From the NCBI GenBank assembly GCA_021325515.1, contig JAJPHC010000050.1:1-64000 (forward strand): a stretch of 64,000 bases of DNA, in the 5' to 3' direction. A program made the translations under genes and the position numbers. Positions 47,858-55,186 of this stretch are shown piece by piece. Each line of letters opens with the position of its first letter. The stretch's first letter is position 1. The notes beneath the pieces were generated by a model. The model did no database searches. It had not been told where the DNA came from and saw only the letters and a list, made by a program, of their open reading frames with translations. Source of the DNA: Acidobacteriota bacterium (GTDB lineage: Bacteria > Acidobacteriota > Thermoanaerobaculia > Gp7-AA8).

Positions 47858-49528
47858 ATGAAGCTCATCCGCACCGTCATCGCGATATCGTTGCTCGCGC
47901 TTGGTTGTTCACTCCATGTTCCTCATCGAAGACAGACGCCAGTGACAAACGAACTCATCATCAGCGGCGGCATCGTGGTCGCCGGATCGAGCCAGAGCCC
48001 GCTAACGGATCACGCGATCTACATCGGCGACGGCATCGTGCAGGAAGTTGGTCCCGCGGACGCGATGCGCGCGAAGCATCCGAGCGCGCGTGTCATCGAT
48101 GCGAAAGGGATGACGGTTCTTCCCGGCCTGATCGATGCCCACGCGCATCTCTACGGCCTCGGCCTCAAGCTCGACATTGCCGACCTTACCGGCACGACGT
48201 CGATGGACGAGGTCGTCGCGCGGGTGAAACAGCGCGCCGAGCAGACACCTCCCGGCGACTGGGTGCAGGGCCGCGGATGGGATCAGAATCACTGGCCGGA
48301 GAAACAGTTCCCCACCGCCGCACAGATCGATGCCGTGATCTCCGACAGGCCCGTCTGGCTGAAACGCGTCGACGGCCACGCAGGTGTCGCGAACTCCGCG
48401 GCGATGCGCGCCGCCGGCATCACGGCCGCGACGCAGGACCCGTCGGGCGGCCGCATCATCCGGGATCCGAACGGCAATCCGACCGGCACGTTCGTCGATG
48501 AAGCCCAGCAACTGATCGAGTCGAAGATCCCCGAGGTGTCGTTCGCACTGCGCAAGCAGCGCGTGCAGCGCGCCGCGCAAACCATCGCGGCAAACGGCCT
48601 CACCGAAATTCACGATGCAGGTGCGGACGCAGCCACGATCCGCGCGGTGCAGGAACTGATCGACGAGAAGCAGTTCCCGATTCGCGTCTACACGATGGTG
48701 AGCGATGAACCGCACCTGCTCGACGAGTGGTTCGCCCGCAAGCCGCTCATCGACTACGGCGGCCGTCTCACCGTGCGCTCCATCAAGGTCTACGCCGATG
48801 GCGCACTCGGCAGCCGCGGCGCGGCATTGCTCGCTCCCTACGACGATGATCCGAACAATCGCGGCCTCATCCTCGCGGACACGAATCACATCGCCGATGT
48901 CGCGAAGCGTGCGATCGCCGCGGGATATCAGGTCAACACGCACGCGATCGGCGACCGCGGCGTTCGCGATGTCATCGATGGATACGAACAGGCCGGCGTC
49001 TCGCCCGACAAGCGATTCCGCATCGAGCACTTCCAGGTCGTCGCGCCCTCCGACTTCGCGCGCGTTGCTCGCGATGGAATCATCGCCTCCATGCAGCCGA
49101 CGCACGCGACGAGCGACATGGGCTGGGCCGAGGCCCGCGTAGGACACGAGCGAATTCGTGGAGCGTATGCCTGGCGCACCGTTCTGCGAACCGGTGGACG
49201 GCTCGCATTCGGCTCCGACTTCCCCGTCGAAGATGTGAATCCCTGGTTCGGCGTCTACTCCGCCGTCACGCGGCAGGACCACAGCGGAAATCCGCCGGAC
49301 GGCTGGTATCCGGAGCAACGCCTCACGCTGCCGGAAGCGATTCGCGGATTCACGATGGACGCGGCGTTCGCAGCGTTCGAAGAGACGAGCCGTGGAACGA
49401 TCGAACGCGGCAAGCTCGCCGACTTCACCATCTTGGATGGTGATCTCTACGCGATGCCGGCGTCTTCGCTATGGAAGACGAACGTGCGCTACACGATCGT
49501 CGGGGGTGAGGTCGTGTACTCGCACTGA
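47858..49528 (+). CDS. amidohydrolase family lipoprotein (YtcJ-like)
   Basis: Metal-dependent hydrolase of the amidohydrolase-3 (YtcJ/NfdA) type, 556 residues. The N-terminal lipobox LLALGC suggests an outer or inner membrane anchor. The barrel has LPGLIDAHAHLYGLGL (metal ligands HAH), DGALGSRGA, THAIGDRGVRDVIDG, EHFQVVAP and FGSDFPVED (Asp). Substrates of this family are N-substituted formamides or acyl compounds; it is not known here. TACGAT (47846-47851) ends 6 nt before the ATG, a likely -10 for a leaderless transcript. Confidence 0.9.
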   Translation: MKLIRTVIAISLLALGCSLHVPHRRQTPVTNELIISGGIVVAGSSQSPLTDHAIYIGDGIVQEVGPADAMRAKHPSARVIDAKGMTVLPGLIDAHAHLYGLGLKLDIADLTGTTSMDEVVARVKQRAEQTPPGDWVQGRGWDQNHWPEKQFPTAAQIDAVISDRPVWLKRVDGHAGVANSAAMRAAGITAATQDPSGGRIIRDPNGNPTGTFVDEAQQLIESKIPEVSFALRKQRVQRAAQTIAANGLTEIHDAGADAATIRAVQELIDEKQFPIRVYTMVSDEPHLLDEWFARKPLIDYGGRLTVRSIKVYADGALGSRGAALLAPYDDDPNNRGLILADTNHIADVAKRAIAAGYQVNTHAIGDRGVRDVIDGYEQAGVSPDKRFRIEHFQVVAPSDFARVARDGIIASMQPTHATSDMGWAEARVGHERIRGAYAWRTVLRTGGRLAFGSDFPVEDVNPWFGVYSAVTRQDHSGNPPDGWYPEQRLTLPEAIRGFTMDAAFAAFEETSRGTIERGKLADFTILDGDLYAMPASSLWKTNVRYTIVGGEVVYSH

Positions 49529-49536
49529 CCGCCGGC

Positions 49537-50454
49537 TCAGACTTCGAAATCTTCGAAGTGCGTCAACGCGCGGAACTCGCGGTAGCGATGCTGCACCTCG
49601 GCCAGCGTCACTTCGCGCAGCCGGTCGAGAGAGAACTTCTCGACGGTGAACGAGGCGAGCACGCTGCCGAAGACGATTGCGCGGCGGAACTCCCGATCGT
49701 GCAGCTCGCTGCGTGACGCGAGGTATCCGAGGAAGCCGCCGGCGAAGGTGTCGCCGGCGCCGGTGGGGTCGAACACGTTCTCCAGCGGAAAGGCCGGCGC
49801 CGCAAACGCAGAGTCTTTCGTGATCATCAGCACACCGTACTCGCCGCGCTTGATGACGATCGCGCGAGGTCCGAGCGCGAGAATGCCCCGCGCCGCCTTG
49901 ACGAGATTCGACTCGCTCATGAACTGCCGCACTTCCGCTTCGTTGATGATCACGAGGTCGACCTCGCGAATCACACGCTCGAGCTCCGCGCGCTTCGTCT
50001 CGATCCAGAGATTCATCGTGTCGAGCGCCACGATGCGCGGCCGCTTCGCCTGCTTCAGCACGTCGTACTGCAACTCGGGATAGATGTTTGCAAGAAAGAG
50101 GACATCCGGCTCGCGCTGCGCTTCGGAGAGCTTCGGCTGAAAACCGGCGAACGCGTTGAGCTGCGTGTCGCGCGTCTTCGCGACGTTCAGATCGAATCCA
50201 TATTCGCCGCTCCAGAAGAACGTCTTCTCGCCCTTCACGCGCTGCAGGCCGTCGAGATTGATGCGGCGGCCCTTGAAGATCGAGGCTTCCTCTTCGGTGA
50301 AGTCATCACCGACGACACCCACCAGCGCGACATCCGTGAAAAAGGACGCGGCGACGGAGAAATACGTCCCCGATCCGCCAATGCACTTGTCGACCTTGCC
50401 GAACGGCGTCTGAATCGCGTCAAACGCAACCGTACCCACGACGGTGATGCCCAT
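49537..50454 (-). CDS. PfkB-family carbohydrate/nucleoside kinase
   Basis: Ribokinase-fold kinase of 305 residues. N-terminal GGSGTYFSVAASFFT and the catalytic signature NVFDPTGAGDTFAGGFLGYL (with the base Asp) place it in PfkB. The substrate is not known. It is 13 nt after the methylthioadenosine phosphorylase gene, which suggests a purine or pentose related substrate, for example adenosine or a methylthioribose derivative; this is inference from context only. Confidence 0.88.
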   Translation of the reverse strand: MGITVVGTVAFDAIQTPFGKVDKCIGGSGTYFSVAASFFTDVALVGVVGDDFTEEEASIFKGRRINLDGLQRVKGEKTFFWSGEYGFDLNVAKTRDTQLNAFAGFQPKLSEAQREPDVLFLANIYPELQYDVLKQAKRPRIVALDTMNLWIETKRAELERVIREVDLVIINEAEVRQFMSESNLVKAARGILALGPRAIVIKRGEYGVLMITKDSAFAAPAFPLENVFDPTGAGDTFAGGFLGYLASRSELHDREFRRAIVFGSVLASFTVEKFSLDRLREVTLAEVQHRYREFRALTHFEDFEV

Positions 50455-50467
50455 GTAGTTGCTCTCC

Positions 50468-51334
50468 CTATTTCACGTAGCGGCCAATGATCGGCGCCAG
50501 ATCGCTTTTCACGTTGTCCGGAATCTTCGAAGGGTCGGTGACGATCGCATACTGCAGCGCGTTGGCGCAACCGCAGTCGCGGGTCCGCCGTGCGACCTGC
50601 GGGACCGTCGCGCGCAGGATCTTCTGCGCCATCTCGGCGTTCGCGCGCAGCACGGCGAGAATCGCCTCGACCGTCACATCCTCTTCCGCCTCGTGCCAGC
50701 AGTCGTAATCGGTGACGAGCGCCATCGTCGCATAGCAGATCTCCGCCTCGCGCGCGAGCTTCGCCTCCTGCAGATTCGTCATGCCGATGACGTCCACGCC
50801 CCAGGTGCGATAGAGCTTCGACTCCGCGCGCGTGGAGAACTGCGGGCCTTCCATGCAGACGTACGTGCCGCCGAGGAACGCGGTCGCGCCGGCATTCTTC
50901 GCCGACGCGTACATCGCATCGGAGATCGCCGTGCAGATCGGATCGGCGAACGCGACATGCCCCACGATCCCGTTGCCGAAGAACGTATCGGGACGATGTC
51001 TCGTGCGATCGATGAACTGATCGGGAAAGACGATGTCCGTCGGCTTGTACGCTTCCTTCATCGATCCGACGGCGCTCGCCGACAGGATCGTGCCGACGCC
51101 CAGCGTCTTCATCGCATAGATGTTCGCGCGGTAATTGAGCTCCGAGGGCAGCAGCCGGTGTCCGCGACCATGCCGCGACAGAAACGCCACGCCGATTCCA
51201 TCGAGCTCTCCGATCATCAACGCATCGGACGGATCGCCGAAGGGAGTGCGGATGAACTTCTCTTCCGTCAGCCTCAGGCCTTCCATTTCGTAGAGGCCGG
51301 AGCCGCCGATGATTCCGATCTTCACATCAGCCAT
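50468..51334 (-). CDS. mtnP: S-methyl-5'-thioadenosine phosphorylase
   Basis: Cleaves methylthioadenosine, a by-product of polyamine and other SAM reactions, to adenine and methylthioribose-1-phosphate. It has 288 residues from the ATG at 51334 (GGAG upstream). The family's IGIIGGSGLYEMEG, LSRHGRGHRLLPSELNYRAN and YVCMEGPQFSTRAESKLYR are present. It overlaps the Gfo/Idh gene by 8 nt and precedes the PfkB kinase. Confidence 0.92.
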   Translation of the reverse strand: MADVKIGIIGGSGLYEMEGLRLTEEKFIRTPFGDPSDALMIGELDGIGVAFLSRHGRGHRLLPSELNYRANIYAMKTLGVGTILSASAVGSMKEAYKPTDIVFPDQFIDRTRHRPDTFFGNGIVGHVAFADPICTAISDAMYASAKNAGATAFLGGTYVCMEGPQFSTRAESKLYRTWGVDVIGMTNLQEAKLAREAEICYATMALVTDYDCWHEAEEDVTVEAILAVLRANAEMAQKILRATVPQVARRTRDCGCANALQYAIVTDPSKIPDNVKSDLAPIIGRYVK

Positions 51335-52256
51335 TTCGATATTTCTCCACGGCGGTATCGATCGCTGCCGCGACGCGCACGGCGAGATCGACCGCTTCGA
51401 GGCCATCCTCTCCGGAGACGACCGGCCGCTTTCGCTCGCGCACACACTCGAGGAACGATTCGAGCTCCGCGCGCAGCGGCTCCTTCTTCTCGACGGTGAT
51501 GTCGAGCGGCTCGATCGCTTTTCCCGAGAGCCGGTAACCCTTCACTTCCTGTTCGCGCGTATCGACGGAGATGTAGGAATCGCTGCCGAAGAAGCGGATC
51601 TTGCGCACGCGATCCTGCGAAACGCGGCTCGCGGTGAGATTCGCCACCGCACCATTCGCAAGCTCGAGCCGCACGTTCGTGATGTCGACCTTGTCCGTCA
51701 GCACTGGAATGCCGACGGCGCGAATGTCGACGACCGGCTGCCTGAGCAACGACAGAACGAGATTCAGGTCGTGGATCATCAGATCGAGCAGCACGTCGAC
51801 ATCGAGCGAGCGCGGGACGAAGACTCCGAGTCGCTCGGCGACGATGTAGCCGACCTTGTGCAGCAGCGGCACCGCGGCCATGATCGCCGGGTTGTAGCGC
51901 TCCACGTGGCCGACCTGAATGATGCGGCCGCGCTCTTTTGCGATCTCGATCAGCTTGCGTGCTTCGTCCGCCGACGCCGTGATCGGCTTCTCGATCATCA
52001 CATCGATGCCCGACTCGAGAAGCTGCCGCGCAATCTCGAAGTGAGTCGTCGTCGGTGTGGCCACCACCGCGCAGTCGATGTCCTTCGCGAGCGCCGCAAC
52101 CGACTCATAGCGCTTCAGCTTCAGGTTCTGCTCGACCTCGGCCGCGATCGCGTCGTTCATCTCGACGAAGCCCGCGGCCTGCGCCTCCGGCATCTCCGTC
52201 AGGATGCGCGCGTGCAGACGTCCGAGGTAGCCAGTGCCAATGACCCCGGTGCGCAT
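51327..52256 (-). CDS. Gfo/Idh/MocA family oxidoreductase (GnnA-like)
   Basis: NAD(P)-dependent sugar dehydrogenase, 309 residues. N-terminal Rossmann fold starts MRTGVIGTGYLGRLHARIL, followed by the catalytic-lysine motif EKPIT and GHVERYNPAI. It begins within the lpxA stop codon (TGATG), so it is coupled to lipid A genes. GnnA, which oxidises the 3-position of UDP-GlcNAc before amination, is a Gfo/Idh protein found next to lpxA in several bacteria; the aminotransferase GnnB is not adjacent here, so GnnA function is only a possibility. Confidence 0.87.
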   Translation of the reverse strand: MRTGVIGTGYLGRLHARILTEMPEAQAAGFVEMNDAIAAEVEQNLKLKRYESVAALAKDIDCAVVATPTTTHFEIARQLLESGIDVMIEKPITASADEARKLIEIAKERGRIIQVGHVERYNPAIMAAVPLLHKVGYIVAERLGVFVPRSLDVDVLLDLMIHDLNLVLSLLRQPVVDIRAVGIPVLTDKVDITNVRLELANGAVANLTASRVSQDRVRKIRFFGSDSYISVDTREQEVKGYRLSGKAIEPLDITVEKKEPLRAELESFLECVRERKRPVVSGEDGLEAVDLAVRVAAAIDTAVEKYRNG

Positions 52257-53035
52257 CAGCGGATGAATCCCCTCTTCGCGCCGCGTACGAACTCGGCCAT
52301 GTACTGCGCTTCCGCCGAGTATCCGAGCTCCGACTCGATGCGCATCAGCGCGTCTTCGAGACGCAGCTTCGAACGGACGAGGATGCGATACGCGCGCTGC
52401 AGCGCTTCGATCGTTTCCTTCTGAAAGCCCTTCCGCTCGAGACCGATGTGGTTGATGCCGTAGCTCTTCGCCGGACGGCTGCCGACGGTTTTCACATAGG
52501 GGAGCACGTCCTGCGTGCAGATCGTGGCCCCGCCGATGAACGCGTGATCGCCGACCCGGCAGAACTGATGGACCGCGCTGAAGGCGCCGACGGTTGCGTA
52601 GTCGCCGACTTCGACATGTCCCGCGAGCGTCGCGTTGTTCGCGAAGATCGTATTGTCGCCGACGTGACAGTCATGCGCGACGTGGCTGTACGCCATGAAG
52701 AAATTGCTGGAGCCGATCGTGGTGATGCCGCCGCCGCCGACGGTTCCGCGGTTCAGCGTGACGAACTCCCGGAACACGTTGTCGTTGCCGATGACGAGCT
52801 CCGTCCGCTCGCCCTTGAACTTGAGATCCTGCGGCTCGGTGCCGACCGACGCCTGGCCGAAGAAGCGATTGCGCTCGCCGATCGTCACCGGGCCTTCGAT
52901 CCGCATGAAGGGACCGATCACCGTCCCCGCGCCGATCGTGACGTTCGGGCCGACGATGGACCAGGCGCCGATCACGACATCGGATGCGATCGCGGCTTCG
53001 CTGCTGACGATGGCTGTTGGATCGATCTGCGCCAT
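52256..53035 (-). CDS. lpxA: UDP-N-acetylglucosamine acyltransferase
   Basis: First enzyme of lipid A synthesis, transferring an (R)-3-hydroxyacyl chain from ACP to the 3-position of UDP-GlcNAc. It has 259 residues from the ATG at 53035. The left-handed beta-helix is formed by hexapeptide repeats (PTAIVSSEAAIASDVVIGAW and onward); the catalytic His is in YSHVAHDCHVGDN. A C-terminal helical part has LRLEDALMRIESELG. It follows fabZ by 2 nt. Confidence 0.96.
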   Translation of the reverse strand: MAQIDPTAIVSSEAAIASDVVIGAWSIVGPNVTIGAGTVIGPFMRIEGPVTIGERNRFFGQASVGTEPQDLKFKGERTELVIGNDNVFREFVTLNRGTVGGGGITTIGSSNFFMAYSHVAHDCHVGDNTIFANNATLAGHVEVGDYATVGAFSAVHQFCRVGDHAFIGGATICTQDVLPYVKTVGSRPAKSYGINHIGLERKGFQKETIEALQRAYRILVRSKLRLEDALMRIESELGYSAEAQYMAEFVRGAKRGFIR

Positions 53036-53037
53036 GA

Positions 53038-53472
53038 TCACTCCGGCCTGTCCGTCATCACGCTGAGCAGCTCTGCTTCCGCGACGACGTTGCCGTTGAC
53101 GCGCGCGATGCCTTTGACCTTCGCCGTCGACGAACGGCGCTGCAGCACTTCGCACTCCATGATGAGCTGATCGCCGGGAACCACCGGCCTGCGGAAGCGC
53201 GCCTTGTCGACACCGCCGAACATGAAGAGCTTCTTGTCCCGGTCGGGAAGATCGCGCAGGAAGATGATCGCGCTGCACTGCGCCATCGCTTCGATGATGA
53301 GCACGCCGGGCATGACCGGCGCGCCGGGGAAGTGCCCGGGAAAGAACGGCTCGTTGGCCGTCACGTTCTTGAGTCCGACGATCCGCTTTTCCTCGATCTC
53401 GAGGATGCGGTCGACGAGCAGCATCGGATAGCGATGCGGCAACAGCTTGATGATTTCCTGAATCGTCAACAT
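53038..53472 (-). CDS. fabZ: 3-hydroxyacyl-ACP dehydratase FabZ
   Basis: Dehydrates 3-hydroxyacyl-ACP in fatty acid elongation and competes with LpxA/LpxD for substrate. It has 144 residues: LLPHRYPMLLVDRI at the start, the active-site His in FFPGHFPGAPVMPGVLIIEA and Glu in the same helix. Lying between lpxD and lpxA is the conserved arrangement. Confidence 0.97.
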   Translation of the reverse strand: MLTIQEIIKLLPHRYPMLLVDRILEIEEKRIVGLKNVTANEPFFPGHFPGAPVMPGVLIIEAMAQCSAIIFLRDLPDRDKKLFMFGGVDKARFRRPVVPGDQLIMECEVLQRRSSTAKVKGIARVNGNVVAEAELLSVMTDRPE

Positions 53473-53480
53473 ACGTACCT

Positions 53481-54461
53481 TTAAGACGTCTTTCTCTTCG
53501 TCATTCTTCTGAGCACGGCCTCGCGCCGCGCAAACTCACGGAACGGAACCGCGGGACTCCCCATCACCTTCGTGTTGGCCGGCACATCCTCGAGCACCGC
53601 GCTCTTGGCTGCGACCTGAACACCGCTGCCGATCCGGAGATGCCCGGCGAAACCCGACTGTCCGGCGACGACGACGTAGTCGCCGAGCTCCGTCGAGCCG
53701 GCGATGCCGACCTGCGACACGAGCAGGCAGTGCTTCCCAATCCGGACGTTGTGGCCGATCTGGACGAGGTTGTCGATCTTCGTTCCCTCGCCGATCACGG
53801 TCTCGCCGAGCGCGGCGCGGTCGATCGTCGTTCCGGAACCGATCTCCACGTCATTCTCGATGCGCACCGTGCCGATCTGCGGGATCTTGTGATGGCGCCC
53901 GCCGTGCGTGGCGAAGCCGTAGCCGTCGGAGCCGATCACGCAGCCGCTGTGGATGATGCAGCGGTCGCCGATCTTCGAGGCGTAGTAGATCGACACCTGC
54001 GGATAGACGATGCAGTCGCTGCCGATCGAGGAGCCATTCTCGATCGTGACATTGGGATAGATGATCGTCCGGTCGCCGATCGCGACATCATCGCCGATCG
54101 AGGCGAAGGCGCCGATCGCGACGCCGTCACCGAGACGGACGTTCTTCCCGATCGACGACTGCGGCGAGATCCCGGATGGAGCCGGCCGGCTCGCGAACCA
54201 TTTCGCCACCACACGCGCCAGGGAGAAGTAGGGATCGTCGACGCGAATGAATCGGGGATCGTCGCCTTCCTGCGCGCGCGCGACGAGAATCGCGCCGGCC
54301 CCTGTTTCCGCGAGCATGCCGGCGTATTTCGGATTGGAGAGAAAGCTGAGCCGGTCGCCTGCGGCCGCGGAAAGCGGAGCCACTCCGGCGATCATCAGAT
54401 CCGCCGGTCCGGCGTAGCTTCCCTCGACAAACTGGACGATTTCCCCAACCTTGACAGACAT
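53481..54461 (-). CDS. lpxD: UDP-3-O-acylglucosamine N-acyltransferase
   Basis: Third lipid A enzyme: adds the second hydroxyacyl chain to the 2-amino group. It has 326 residues from the ATG at 54461. An N-terminal uridine-binding domain (about 1-100) has [17 protein letters not shown]; the beta-helix follows with [18 protein letters not shown]-type hexapeptides and the catalytic His in [12 protein letters not shown]. It is 8 nt upstream of fabZ. Upstream reading in frame is an arginine-rich palindrome region. Confidence 0.96.
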   Translation of the reverse strand: MSVKVGEIVQFVEGSYAGPADLMIAGVAPLSAAAGDRLSFLSNPKYAGMLAETGAGAILVARAQEGDDPRFIRVDDPYFSLARVVAKWFASRPAPSGISPQSSIGKNVRLGDGVAIGAFASIGDDVAIGDRTIIYPNVTIENGSSIGSDCIVYPQVSIYYASKIGDRCIIHSGCVIGSDGYGFATHGGRHHKIPQIGTVRIENDVEIGSGTTIDRAALGETVIGEGTKIDNLVQIGHNVRIGKHCLLVSQVGIAGSTELGDYVVVAGQSGFAGHLRIGSGVQVAAKSAVLEDVPANTKVMGSPAVPFREFARREAVLRRMTKRKTS

Positions 54462-54491
54462 GGCCGCGGCATTGTAGCTGAGCAGGGTGCA

Positions 54492-54540
54492 CGACAGGCG
54501 CCCCGCCTGTCGCCGCCTGGACAGGCAGGGGCGCCTGTCG
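54492..54540. repeat. palindromic REP-like element upstream of lpxD
   Basis: Arms 54492-54511 and 54520-54540 are reverse complements except for one inserted base, with an 8-nt spacer. Each arm can also fold on itself (GACAGGC with GCCTGTC around a GC-rich loop). It lies between the ompH terminator and the lpxD start. Confidence 0.75.
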
Positions 54541-54552
54541 TACACCGCAAAG

Positions 54553-54580
54553 AAAAAGCCTCCTGCGAGAGGAGGCTTTT
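54553..54580 (-). terminator. intrinsic terminator after ompH
   Basis: An 11-bp stem (AAAAGCCTCCT with AGGAGGCTTTT; 54554-54564 and 54570-54580, 5-nt loop) with T-run TTTTT on the minus strand. It ends bamA-ompH transcription before lpxD. Confidence 0.85.
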
Positions 54581-54603
54581 GAATGGTTCGATGGCGAGGC
54601 TAT

Positions 54604-55143
54604 TTACTTCTTGGCCGGCGCCGGGGTCTCGGGATTCGCGGCGTTGAAGCGCGTGATCACGCTGTCCGTGATGTCGATCGCGTCCGACGCGTAGACCAGG
54701 CCTGACTCGAACTTGTTGAAGATGGCAGCGAGGCCCATCTCCTTTCCGATCTGGTCGATGACCGGCTTGATCTTGTTCTCGAGCTCCATGAGGGCCTTGT
54801 CGCGAGCCTCTCCGACTTCACGATCGGCGTCCTGCGCATAGCGCTGCATCGCGATCTTCTTGTCCGAGAGCTGCTTCTGCATATCGGTCAGCTTGTCTTC
54901 GCTGAGCGAGAGCTTCTTGTTGTTGATGTCCGCTTCGAGCGCATTGATCTCGTCGTCCATCTTCTTCGCCCGCGCGATGCGGTCGTCCTGCATCTTCTTC
55001 AACTTCTCGTACGCCTGCTTTCCGGGCGCCGAGCTCTGAAGGACCTTCTGCACGTCGATCACCGCAACGCGCGACGGCGCGCTCTGCGCGAACATCGGGG
55101 CCGCCAGCGCGGCGACCGCCATCGAAATCAACACCTTCTTCAT
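54604..55143 (-). CDS. OmpH/Skp-family periplasmic chaperone
   Basis: A 179-residue periplasmic protein that in the Skp family holds unfolded outer-membrane proteins for BamA. It has a signal peptide (MKKVLISMAVAALAAPMFAQ), then a small beta part (RVAVIDVQKVLQSS) and a long coiled coil (about 40-125) with heptads of Lys/Glu (KLKKMQDDRIARAKKMDDEI). The start has AAGGAG 5 nt upstream. It follows bamA by 43 nt, the usual bamA-skp-lpxD-fabZ-lpxA order. Confidence 0.93.
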   Translation of the reverse strand: MKKVLISMAVAALAAPMFAQSAPSRVAVIDVQKVLQSSAPGKQAYEKLKKMQDDRIARAKKMDDEINALEADINNKKLSLSEDKLTDMQKQLSDKKIAMQRYAQDADREVGEARDKALMELENKIKPVIDQIGKEMGLAAIFNKFESGLVYASDAIDITDSVITRFNAANPETPAPAKK

Positions 55144-55186
55144 GAACTCTCCTTTGATCTTGGACACCGATAGAATCGGAGCCTGT

